DNA of 5,783 bases from Thermotogaceae bacterium. Lineage in GTDB: Bacteria; Thermotogota; Thermotogae; Thermotogales; Thermotogaceae. A program made the translations under genes and the position numbers. The notes below the pieces were generated by a model, which worked only from the letters and a program-made list of their open reading frames with translations, was not told where the DNA came from and ran no database searches. The stretch covers positions 1-5,783 of the forward strand of contig JALVXE010000220.1 in the NCBI GenBank assembly GCA_027038385.1, in the 5' to 3' direction. Positions 1-5,301 of the stretch are shown here, one piece after another (position 1 is the first letter of the stretch; each line of letters begins with the position of its first letter).

Positions 1-705
1 TTGGAGATGGGAGGAAAAGATGCAGTCGTGGTAGATGAAACCGCGGATCTTGAATCTGCCGCTGAAGGGATAGTCGTTTCAGCGTATGGGTTCCAAGGTC
101 AGAAATGCTCTGCCGGGAGCAGGGCGATCGTTGTTGAAGACGTATACGAGGATGTTCTAAATCTTGTCATTGAAAAGACTAGAAACTTGAAGATAGGAGA
201 TCCAGTGAAAAAAGAGAACTGGTTCGGACCCGTCATAAACAACGCAGCTGTTCAGAAGATAATGGGATACATAGATATAGGGAGGAGAGAAGGAAAGCTC
301 GTTCTCGGAGGGAATTACCTTGGAGAGAGTATGAAGGGATTCTACATAGAACCAACGATCTTCTCCGACGTCGATCCAAAGGCGAGAATAGCACAGGAGG
401 AGATATTCGGGCCCATTCTGTCTTTCATAAAGGCGAAGGATTTTGAAGAAGCCCTCGAGATAGCTAACAGTACGGAATACGGGCTCACTGGAGCACTATA
501 TTCGAAAGACCTCGAGAGAATTGAGAGGGCGAAAGAAGAATTTCATGTTGGAAACTTATACTTCAACAGAAAGTGTACGGGAGCCCTCGTTGGAGTTCAG
601 CCGTTCGGAGGATTCAACATGTCTGGAACTGATTCAAAGGCAGGAGGTCCTGATTACCTGCTCCTCTTCATGCAGGCGAAATCGATCTCTGAAAGGATTC
701 TGTGA
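1..705 (+). CDS. pruA: L-glutamate gamma-semialdehyde (delta-1-pyrroline-5-carboxylate) dehydrogenase, C-terminal part, 5' end outside window
   Basis: This enzyme oxidises glutamate-5-semialdehyde to glutamate with NAD+, the second step of proline (and arginine/ornithine) catabolism in the cytoplasm. About 234 residues are present against roughly 515 for the RocA-type monofunctional enzyme, so the first half is upstream. The TTG at position 1 is an internal Leu codon. Seen directly: the EMGGKD motif with the general-base Glu at fragment residue 2; the catalytic Cys at residue 36 in GQKCSAGSR, 34 residues later, the normal spacing; EEIFGP at 133-138, which contacts the cofactor; and a family-typical C-terminus (GNLYFNRKCTGA at 184-195, then PFGGFNMSGTDSKAGGPDYL at 201-220). 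These C-terminal blocks separate P5C dehydrogenases from other aldehyde dehydrogenases. The frame is intact to a TGA at 703-705. Whether a proline dehydrogenase domain or gene precedes it cannot be seen. It is separated from rdgB by a hairpin terminator, so it probably belongs to a different transcription unit. Confidence 0.95.
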   Translation: MEMGGKDAVVVDETADLESAAEGIVVSAYGFQGQKCSAGSRAIVVEDVYEDVLNLVIEKTRNLKIGDPVKKENWFGPVINNAAVQKIMGYIDIGRREGKLVLGGNYLGESMKGFYIEPTIFSDVDPKARIAQEEIFGPILSFIKAKDFEEALEIANSTEYGLTGALYSKDLERIERAKEEFHVGNLYFNRKCTGALVGVQPFGGFNMSGTDSKAGGPDYLLLFMQAKSISERIL

Positions 706-730
706 AGCGGGAAAGCCCCGCTTCACTTTT
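702..730 (+). terminator. Intrinsic terminator or attenuator hairpin between pruA and rdgB
   Basis: A perfect 10-bp stem pairs GTGAAGCGGG (702-711) with CCCGCTTCAC (717-726), with the 5-nt loop AAAGC, followed by TTTT (727-730). The stem is GC-rich next to the loop. The T-run is short, so termination may be partial. The pruA stop codon TGA (703-705) lies inside the left arm, and the rdgB ribosome binding site begins right after the T-run. Confidence 0.7.
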
Positions 731-738
731 GGAGGTGA
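731..738 (+). promoter_or_regulatory. Ribosome binding site that fixes the rdgB start at TTG 743
   Basis: GGAGGTGA is a full-strength Shine-Dalgarno sequence ending 4 nt before the TTG at 743. It decides the start of rdgB in favour of this TTG over any upstream in-frame codon inside pruA. It sits directly downstream of the hairpin at 702-726. Confidence 0.8.
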
Positions 739-742
739 AGGT

Positions 743-1321
743 TTGAAGATAGTCTTCGCAACGAAGAACTTCCATAAACTCCGTGAGGTGAATATCATCA
801 AGCCTACTTGGATAGAAATCTCACCTCTTCCTGATGATATTCCGATTGCACCGGAAAGCGGAGATACGTTCCTAGAGAATGCCGTGTCGAAAGCTGTATT
901 CTACTCAAAGATTCTCAAAAGTTCTGTAGTAGCCGATGATTCAGGACTCGTCATAGAGGCTTTGAACGGATTTCCAGGAGTTCAATCCTCCAGATTCATG
1001 GAAGGAGAAAACTATGGAAGGAAGATGAAAAAGATATTGATGATGATGGAAGATGAGGAAAACAGAAAGGCGAAGTTTGTCTGCGTCGCGGTCTTTGCCG
1101 ATGTGGAAAAGGGAATGATTCTCTCGTCCATCGGAGAGGTCAAAGGGAAGATAGCTCAGGAGATAAGAGGAAAAGGGGGATTCGGATACGACCCAATATT
1201 CATCCCGAATGGATTTGAAAAAACCTTTGGAGAACTCGGAGAAGAGGTGAAGAGTGAAATAAGTCACAGAAAAAGGGCTTTTGAGAAGCTATTCGACATC
1301 ATCAGAAAGCTTGAGATATAA
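743..1321 (+). CDS. rdgB: RdgB/HAM1-family dITP/XTP pyrophosphatase
   Basis: This enzyme hydrolyses non-canonical purine nucleoside triphosphates (ITP, dITP, XTP) to the monophosphate and pyrophosphate, keeping them out of DNA and RNA. It is a cytoplasmic, usually homodimeric, Mg2+-dependent enzyme. The product is 192 residues, the usual family length. Seen directly: the N-terminal phosphate-binding FATKNFHK (5-12); TFLENAVSKA (42-51); the catalytic ADDSGL (64-69) followed by GFPGVQSSR (76-84); the substrate-specificity segment GKGGFGYDPIF; and the C-terminal ISHRKRAFEKL. The TTG start is chosen because it gives the canonical N-terminus (M-K-I-V-F-A-T-K-N) and has GGAGGTGA 4 nt upstream. The reading frame extends further upstream inside pruA, but that part is out-of-frame pruA sequence. 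pheS follows after 20 nt with no terminator between them, so the two are probably co-transcribed. Confidence 0.95.
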   Translation: MKIVFATKNFHKLREVNIIKPTWIEISPLPDDIPIAPESGDTFLENAVSKAVFYSKILKSSVVADDSGLVIEALNGFPGVQSSRFMEGENYGRKMKKILMMMEDEENRKAKFVCVAVFADVEKGMILSSIGEVKGKIAQEIRGKGGFGYDPIFIPNGFEKTFGELGEEVKSEISHRKRAFEKLFDIIRKLEI

Positions 1322-1328
1322 TCACGCC

Positions 1329-1336
1329 GGGGGTGA
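1329..1336 (+). promoter_or_regulatory. Ribosome binding site that favours TTG 1342 as the pheS start
   Basis: GGGGGTGA lies 5 nt before the TTG at 1342, matching the layout of rdgB, ddl and the patatin-like gene here. A GTG at 1333 in the same frame lies inside this Shine-Dalgarno sequence and would have none of its own at a workable distance. Confidence 0.65.
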
Positions 1337-1341
1337 AGACA

Positions 1342-2313
1342 TTGGAGGATATATTGAAGGAGGCAAGGGAAAAGATAGAAAGTGTTAAGAGTACGGAAGA
1401 GCTCAATGAGATAAGGGTTGAATTCCTCGGAAAGAAAGGAAGGGTATCCCTTTTGATGAAGAAGATAAAGGAGATCTCTCCGGAGGAGAGGAAAGAATAC
1501 GGAAAATCCGTGAACAAGCTGAAGAGAACGATAGAGGATCTTATCTCTAAGAAGGCTGAAGAGTTGAAAATTCTCGAGAAGAAGAAGATGTTTGAAAGGA
1601 TGTGGGTAGATGTGACTATACCCGGAGCGAGGAGAAAAACGGGGCACGAACATCCGGTGATGAGAATATGGAGGGAAATGGAGGATATATTCGTATCGAT
1701 GGGCTATGAGGTTGTCGAAGGTCCTGAAATAGAGGATACGTGGCACAATTTCGACGCTCTCAACACACCGGAATGGCATCCAGCCAGGGATGAGCACGAT
1801 TCCTTCTACTTCTCTGATGAACTTCTCCTGAGAACTCACACTTCCCCAGTCCAGATAAGAACTATGCTTTCAAGGAAACCTCCGATTGCCATAGTCTCCC
1901 CCGGTAAAGTTTACAGAAGAGATTATGACGCGACACATCTGCCGGTTTTTCATCAGCTCGAAGGACTCTACGTGGATAGAAAGGTGAACGTCGGACACTT
2001 GAAATTCACACTAAGCGAGTTCGCAAGGAAGATGTTTGGAGAAGGTACAGAAATAAGACTCAGACCTAGCTTTTTCCCATTCACAGAACCCTCGTTTGAA
2101 GTCGATGTGTACCTCGAAGGGTATGGATGGCTTGAAATACTGGGAGCTGGAATGGTCGATCCGGAGGTATTCAAGAACGTGGGATACGATCCAGAAGAGT
2201 GGAGCGGTTTCGCGTTTGGAATGGGAATAGACAGAATAGCCATGCTCAAGTACAGGATAACGGATATAAGGGAGCTGGTGAAAAACGATGCAAGGTTCCT
2301 CTCAAGCTATTAA
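1342..2313 (+). CDS. pheS: Phenylalanine--tRNA ligase alpha subunit
   Basis: This is the catalytic subunit of the cytoplasmic alpha2-beta2 class II synthetase that charges tRNA-Phe. It is 323 residues from TTG 1342 (326 from the alternative GTG 1333), near the usual 330-350. Seen directly: a charged, Lys/Glu-rich N-terminal region of about 85 residues that forms the tRNA-binding coiled coil, with EFLGKKGRVS near its start; class II motif 1 around GHEHPVMRIW (101-110) and EGPEIEDTWHNFDALN (126-141); RTHTS (164-168); motif 2 VYRRDYDATH with FHQLEG (190-208); RPSFFPFTEPS (241-251); GAGMV (268-272); and motif 3 GFAFGMGIDR (289-298). Ala291 is the residue matching E. coli Ala294 in the Phe pocket, so normal amino-acid selectivity is expected. 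The next gene overlaps its 3' end by 26 bp. The beta-subunit gene pheT, commonly adjacent, is not next to it. Expression is probably from the rdgB transcript; no T-box or leader peptide is visible. Confidence 0.96.
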   Translation: MEDILKEAREKIESVKSTEELNEIRVEFLGKKGRVSLLMKKIKEISPEERKEYGKSVNKLKRTIEDLISKKAEELKILEKKKMFERMWVDVTIPGARRKTGHEHPVMRIWREMEDIFVSMGYEVVEGPEIEDTWHNFDALNTPEWHPARDEHDSFYFSDELLLRTHTSPVQIRTMLSRKPPIAIVSPGKVYRRDYDATHLPVFHQLEGLYVDRKVNVGHLKFTLSEFARKMFGEGTEIRLRPSFFPFTEPSFEVDVYLEGYGWLEILGAGMVDPEVFKNVGYDPEEWSGFAFGMGIDRIAMLKYRITDIRELVKNDARFLSSY

Positions 2314-3226
2314 AAAATTCGCAGATGATTACAAGGAAAATCACTACAGAATTCTCAGGGAAGACGAAAATCTCACGATTCTTGAAAGTCCCTATCCAAC
2401 GAAATACAAGGAGACTTCTGGAATTGTTTTGCACACTTTTGATGGCGGAACACGTGGAACTCTCCTTTTTATACACGGACTTGGAAAGAGAAACATAAAG
2501 TTTCTCACGTATTTTCCAAAGTGGTTTGCAAAGAAGGGATTTTCAAGTGCTTTGATGATACTTCCCTATCACTTTGAGAGAACCCCAAGCGGCGTTGAAA
2601 GTGGAGAGCTTTTCTTGAACACCACAGATAACTCCATCTTGAGATCGAGATTCGAACACTCGGTTGTGGACGCTTTGACATCTCTGGATTATCTGAAGGA
2701 CAGGTTTGGGTACCCGTTGTATCTGATGGGGTACTCCTTCGGCGGGATGATATCTACGATAGCGGCAGCTTTTAGAAGGGATCTATCCGGACTATCACTC
2801 GTTGTAACTGGTGGAAACTTCCTTCACATAACCTGGAACAGTGTCGTGACGAAGGTCTTCAGGGTTCAGTACGAGCGGAACCAAGAATGTGACGTCGAGA
2901 AATGCAGGTACTGGCATTCTGATAACAATTTCTACAGGTACATAAGAGATATCAGTTCTCCAAAGATCGAACTGGATATCGCACCTATGGCGTGCTACGA
3001 GTACGATCCACTGGTGTTCGCGAAATTCGTGAAATCGCCAACTGTGATGTTCACGGCGGCTTTTGACATATTCATACCGTACAAATCATCCGATGAGCTC
3101 TTCAGGTTTCTTGGTAGTCCTAAAAAAAAGAGGTACGTGATCCCGTCAGGACATCTGACATCCTACGCACTCTTCAGAAGGTTCATAGCCTCGAAGACCC
3201 TGGATTTCTTTGAAGGGAAAGTCTGA
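2288..3226 (+). CDS. Alpha/beta hydrolase, ABHD18/DUF2048-like, substrate unknown
   Basis: This is a 312-residue alpha/beta-hydrolase-fold protein with no signal peptide or clear membrane segment, so probably cytoplasmic. Seen directly: the oxyanion-hole strand LLFIHGLG (59-66); a segment ILPYHFERTPSGVESGELF (91-109); the nucleophile elbow GYSFGG with Ser150; a likely acid Asp260 in AAFDIFIPY; and a likely catalytic His289 in PSGHLTSY. The triad is therefore complete in the expected order. The PYxxxRxPxGxxSGE block after the oxyanion strand recalls the ABHD18/DUF2048 type of hydrolase; that assignment is from memory. A Cys pair (C201, C206) lies in the inserted lid region at about 180-240. 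The ATG at 2288 overlaps the last 26 bp of pheS and has GGTGA 6 nt upstream, so translation is probably coupled to pheS. The YfiM-like gene starts 1 nt after its stop. Esterase, thioesterase or peptidase activity are all possible, and I do not assign one. Confidence 0.85.
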   Translation: MQGSSQAIKKFADDYKENHYRILREDENLTILESPYPTKYKETSGIVLHTFDGGTRGTLLFIHGLGKRNIKFLTYFPKWFAKKGFSSALMILPYHFERTPSGVESGELFLNTTDNSILRSRFEHSVVDALTSLDYLKDRFGYPLYLMGYSFGGMISTIAAAFRRDLSGLSLVVTGGNFLHITWNSVVTKVFRVQYERNQECDVEKCRYWHSDNNFYRYIRDISSPKIELDIAPMACYEYDPLVFAKFVKSPTVMFTAAFDIFIPYKSSDELFRFLGSPKKKRYVIPSGHLTSYALFRRFIASKTLDFFEGKV

Positions 3227-3227
3227 A

Positions 3228-3530
3228 ATGCTGAGATTAATTCTCGCAATTACCTTTCTAGCAACCACTTTAGTATTTTCATTTCCGCATGACAAGCTCC
3301 TTCACATCAGCATTAGTGCCATTCTTTCATCATCGATTTCGAGCTTCTGTGGAAGGGATGCGGGATTTTTCTACACTTTGTCGATAGGCGTCCTCAAGGA
3401 GATCTACGACATGTTCTCTCCGGGAACGCCAGATATTGGTGATGTAGCGGCAGATGTTTTCGGAGATTCTCTAGGAATATCCTTTCTGTCTGACAAGAGA
3501 TATGGCGTATTGATCATCTGGGAATTTTGA
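3228..3530 (+). CDS. Small exported YfiM/DUF2279-like protein
   Basis: This is a 100-residue protein of unknown biochemical role. The N-terminus (L4-F19) is a hydrophobic signal or anchor segment preceded by one Arg. There is no lipobox Cys, so it would be a secreted or membrane-anchored protein rather than a lipoprotein. Seen directly: the family-like pattern D22-K-L-L-H26 just after the signal, a small-residue and Ser-rich hydrophobic helix (27-41), GVLKEIYD (54-61), and DIGDVAADVFGDSLGI (69-84). This DKxxH / KExxD / DxxADxxG arrangement is typical of the YfiM (DUF2279) group and also recalls small VanZ-like proteins. The ATG at 3228 is preferred, with AGGGA 9 nt upstream; a TTG at 3210 would put a charged extension before the signal peptide. 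It starts 1 nt after the hydrolase stop, so it is the last gene of the rdgB-pheS cluster. Its 3' end overlaps the convergent ddl by 17 bp. Confidence 0.7.
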   Translation: MLRLILAITFLATTLVFSFPHDKLLHISISAILSSSISSFCGRDAGFFYTLSIGVLKEIYDMFSPGTPDIGDVAADVFGDSLGISFLSDKRYGVLIIWEF

Positions 3531-4419
3531 TGGAAGCGCTCTTCAAAAGAACATCAACGAGCTTCTCAAAAGAATATCCAAATGTCTCGGCAGATGCCGG
3601 AAGGTCGCTCGTCTCGGTCATTCCAGGTATCGAATTAGCCTCCAAAAAATAGAACGTGTTTTCCCTCAAGATTCCATCTATCCTAGCAAAGGATCTACAA
3701 CCGAGGTTTCTATAAGCCGATAGAGCTTGTGACTCTACTTTCTCTTTTAAATCATCGCTCAAAGGTGCCGGCAGTATGAACTCTGTCATACCCTTCGTGT
3801 ACTTAGACTCGTAGTCGTAGAACTCACCAGACGGTTTTAACTCGAGTATTGGGAGAACGACCTCCAATCCGTCCACTTCTATTATCGAGACGGTTAACTC
3901 TCTTCCTTTGACGTATTCCATCAACAGAAGATCGTCATAGATTTCAAGTTCCGCCTTGGAAAACTCCAAAAGTTCTTTTTCGTCATGACACACGTGTGCA
4001 CCTATGCTGGATCCTTCTCTTCTGGGTTTTATGAAACACGGAAAACCGAAAGGAGATTTTTCAGTGGGTTTCCTTATTACCGTGTATCTTGGGATGTCGA
4101 CAACGTCTTCGAGGATCTGATAGGAACGGAGCTTATCGAAACAGATCGAGCTCTCCTGAACACCAGATCCGACGTAGGGAACGCCCAGGTATTCAAGAAC
4201 GCCTTGTAAAGATCCATCCTCACCGAAGTATCCATGGAGCATCGGAAACACGGCTTCAAATTCTCTCAAGCGCCAGGCATCTTTGAGAAAATCACGCTTG
4301 ACATCTATGAGAAAGACTTCGTAGCCGAGCTTTTTCAAAGCTTCATATACCCTGATGCCACTCCTCAAGGATATTTCTCTCTCTCTCGAGATTCCTCCGT
4401 ATAGGACCGCTACTCTCAA
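3514..4419 (-). CDS. ddl: D-alanine--D-alanine ligase
   Basis: This ATP-grasp enzyme joins two D-alanines for the peptidoglycan precursor UDP-MurNAc-pentapeptide; it is cytoplasmic. At 301 residues it is a full-length short-type (DdlB-like) enzyme. Seen directly: GGISREREISLRSG (8-21) with Glu13, the first-subsite D-Ala contact; LHGYFGEDGSLQG (61-73); VGSG (83-86); CFDK (93-96); KPRREGSSIG (131-140); the omega-loop YDYESKY (201-207); RIDG (246-249); and LEANSIPGMTETSDLP (259-274), with the Mg2+ ligands Glu260 and Asn262. Tyr207, equivalent to E. coli DdlB Tyr216, points to D-Ala-D-Ala rather than D-Ala-D-lactate synthesis, so no vancomycin-resistance role is suggested. Asn-Ser replaces the more common Asn-Thr at 262-263, a mild change. 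The TTG start (4417-4419) has GGAGGAG 5 nt upstream and overlaps the preceding stop as TTGA, so it should be translationally coupled to the patatin-like gene and share its promoter. Confidence 0.96.
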   Translation of the reverse strand: MRVAVLYGGISREREISLRSGIRVYEALKKLGYEVFLIDVKRDFLKDAWRLREFEAVFPMLHGYFGEDGSLQGVLEYLGVPYVGSGVQESSICFDKLRSYQILEDVVDIPRYTVIRKPTEKSPFGFPCFIKPRREGSSIGAHVCHDEKELLEFSKAELEIYDDLLLMEYVKGRELTVSIIEVDGLEVVLPILELKPSGEFYDYESKYTKGMTEFILPAPLSDDLKEKVESQALSAYRNLGCRSFARIDGILRENTFYFLEANSIPGMTETSDLPASAETFGYSFEKLVDVLLKSASIKIPR

Positions 4420-5165
4420 AGCAACTCCTCCAATCTGCTCTTCAAGTTTTCCTTGATGGACTCAAGATCGGATATGTCCCTGAAACTTATCGGAGAATGA
4501 TGAATCTGAACTAAATTTTTCCTTGAGAGTATCTGCTTTGCGAAGACGATCGCCCTTATTTCGGCGGATTGTGATAGTACCTCGTCGGCTTTCTCAAAAT
4601 CGCAATTTGATGGATCACGGAAGTTCACCAGAACAACGTCACCATCCTCAGCCGTGAAGACGGGTATTTGGGTGAAGTGAGTCGTCGAGAACTTATCCTC
4701 AAAAGGTGGAAAAACACCCGGCATCGCCAAAGAAATTTTAGCTACTTCTTCACCACTCCCATGGAAAATCCCCAATTTGCCGTCAATGTCTATGTACTCA
4801 GCACCAGCGCTTACACCCTTTCTAAGTCCTTTGAAGAGATCTTCAACCTTTTTCCATTCCTTGAAAGATTCCTTAACAGCAAGCTTGACGCAATGGTCTA
4901 CCGCGATTTTTTTCCACCCCTTAATCCTTTTCCCCTCACATATCCATCTTCTCTCTATCATGTAGAGCTCGTAATCTATCCTCTCCAAGAGATCCATCGT
5001 CCTTCTCATAGCTTCATCTTCTCCTAGGATTTCTTCAACAGCTATGTAAAATCCCGCCAAGCCGTTCGTGACCACGTTCACGTTTAGGCTTAAATCTTTC
5101 AAAGCTTTAAAAAGCGCTACAGCAGTTAGGGCTTGTATACCGTATCCTCCAGCGTATATTCTCAA
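4416..5165 (-). CDS. Patatin-like fold protein lacking the catalytic Ser and Asp (predicted non-enzymatic)
   Basis: The product is 249 residues from TTG 5165, or 252 from GTG 5174. I recognise a degenerate patatin/phospholipase fold rather than a named protein. Seen directly: an N-terminal strand and Gly turn MRIYAGGYGIQA (1-12) where patatins carry the GGGxRG oxyanion hole; a strand leading to N34-G-L-A-G38 where patatins have GxSxG, so the nucleophile Ser is Leu36; a Lys/Glu-rich helical middle (44-116); and ISLAMPGVFPPF (144-155), a close match to the patatin ASxAxPxxFPP block. The DGG that normally supplies the dyad Asp should follow it, but HFTQIPVF (163-170) stands there with no Asp. 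There is no signal peptide, so it is probably cytoplasmic. The frame is open throughout, which argues for a maintained protein rather than a decaying gene. It is the first gene of a two-gene unit with ddl. The function is unknown; a binding or regulatory role is an inference. The family assignment is moderately sure and the open frame very sure. Confidence 0.7.
   Translation of the reverse strand: MRIYAGGYGIQALTAVALFKALKDLSLNVNVVTNGLAGFYIAVEEILGEDEAMRRTMDLLERIDYELYMIERRWICEGKRIKGWKKIAVDHCVKLAVKESFKEWKKVEDLFKGLRKGVSAGAEYIDIDGKLGIFHGSGEEVAKISLAMPGVFPPFEDKFSTTHFTQIPVFTAEDGDVVLVNFRDPSNCDFEKADEVLSQSAEIRAIVFAKQILSRKNLVQIHHSPISFRDISDLESIKENLKSRLEELL
4425..4431 (-). promoter_or_regulatory. Ribosome binding site of ddl, inside the end of the patatin-like gene
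   Basis: Read on the minus strand this is GGAGGAG, 5 nt before the TTG start of ddl. It lies within the last codons of the upstream gene and supports both the TTG start and coupling through the TTGA stop/start overlap at 4416-4419. Confidence 0.75.
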
Positions 5166-5170
5166 CCATT

Positions 5171-5177
5171 TCACCCC
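5171..5177 (-). promoter_or_regulatory. Ribosome binding site that favours TTG 5165 as the start of the patatin-like gene
   Basis: On the minus strand GGGGTGA ends 5 nt before TTG 5165. The in-frame GTG at 5174 lies inside this Shine-Dalgarno sequence, as in pheS. Starting at 5165 puts the first beta strand (R-I-Y-A-G-G) at the N-terminus, as is usual in patatin-fold proteins. Confidence 0.6.
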
Positions 5178-5197
5178 ACATCTGTGATCCCATTCGA

Positions 5198-5225
5198 ATT
5201 ATCTCAGAAATATATCTTCTTTCAA
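5198..5225 (-). promoter_or_regulatory. Predicted sigma-A-type promoter for the patatin-like gene and ddl
   Basis: On the minus strand the -35 is TTGAAA (5220-5225) and the -10 is GATAAT (5198-5203), with a 16-bp spacer. The -10 is preceded by TGA, giving an extended -10 (TGnGATAAT). Transcription would start near 5191, about 25 nt before the TTG at 5165. Confidence 0.55.
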
Positions 5226-5233
5226 CACTACAT

Positions 5234-5263
5234 TTGACACAAGTGCGGATAGAATGGTATATT
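5234..5263 (+). promoter_or_regulatory. Predicted sigma-A-type promoter for the CNNM/CorC-family gene
   Basis: A perfect -35 TTGACA (5234-5239) is followed by an 18-bp spacer and the -10 TATATT (5258-5263). Transcription would start near 5270, about 30 nt before the proposed start codon. The -35 box faces that of the leftward promoter, with 8 bp (5226-5233) between them. Confidence 0.65.
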
Positions 5264-5284
5264 GAGAGCGAAAGAAAATCCGAA

Positions 5285-5293
5285 GGGGAGTGA
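5285..5293 (+). promoter_or_regulatory. Probable ribosome binding site of the CNNM/CorC-family gene
   Basis: GGGGAGTGA lies 8 nt before GTG 5302. It is a less regular match than the other sites in the window and the spacing is longer, so the exact start is less certain than the frame. Confidence 0.45.
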
Positions 5294-5301
5294 TACCAGA
5301 A

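Noticed and set aside
1..3. TTG at the window edge as the start of the dehydrogenase
   Set aside because: It encodes the Leu just before the conserved EMGGK motif, in the middle of the family alignment, so the gene is cut by the window edge.
521..742. In-frame upstream extension of rdgB inside pruA
   Set aside because: The extra N-terminal residues have no family similarity and are pruA sequence read in another frame. The strong ribosome binding site and canonical N-terminus fix the start at 743.
941..1267. Minus-strand open frame of 108 codons opposite rdgB
   Set aside because: It is antisense to the conserved catalytic core of RdgB, with no recognisable motif and no ribosome binding site.
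1264..1839. Minus-strand open frame of 191 codons opposite pheS
   Set aside because: It lies antisense to well-conserved PheS motifs, its translation is low-complexity (Leu/Phe/Ser/His rich) with no recognisable domain, and it is explained as the shadow of a Lys/Glu-rich gene.
3210..3227. TTG 3210 as the start of the YfiM-like gene
   Set aside because: It would add a charged six-residue extension before the signal peptide. ATG 3228 has a usable ribosome binding site and starts 1 nt after the previous stop.
3527..3557. Possible hairpin (TTGATG pairing with CATCAA, with a small inner GAAG/CTTC stem) just after the YfiM-like stop
   Set aside because: The stem is short and AT-rich, the loop is long and no T-run follows, so it is not a convincing terminator.
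4668..5027. Plus-strand open frame of 119 codons opposite the patatin-like gene
   Set aside because: The minus-strand frame has the ribosome binding site, the promoter and patatin-like motifs; the plus-strand translation shows no domain.
4416..5165. The patatin-like gene as a pseudogene
   Set aside because: There is no frameshift or internal stop, and it has a good promoter and ribosome binding site. Only the catalytic residues are missing, so it was kept as a CDS.
5206..5220. AGAA-ATATAT-CTTCT near-palindrome between the divergent promoters as an operator
   Set aside because: The arms are offset by one base and do not pair symmetrically; it is explained by the spacer of the leftward promoter.
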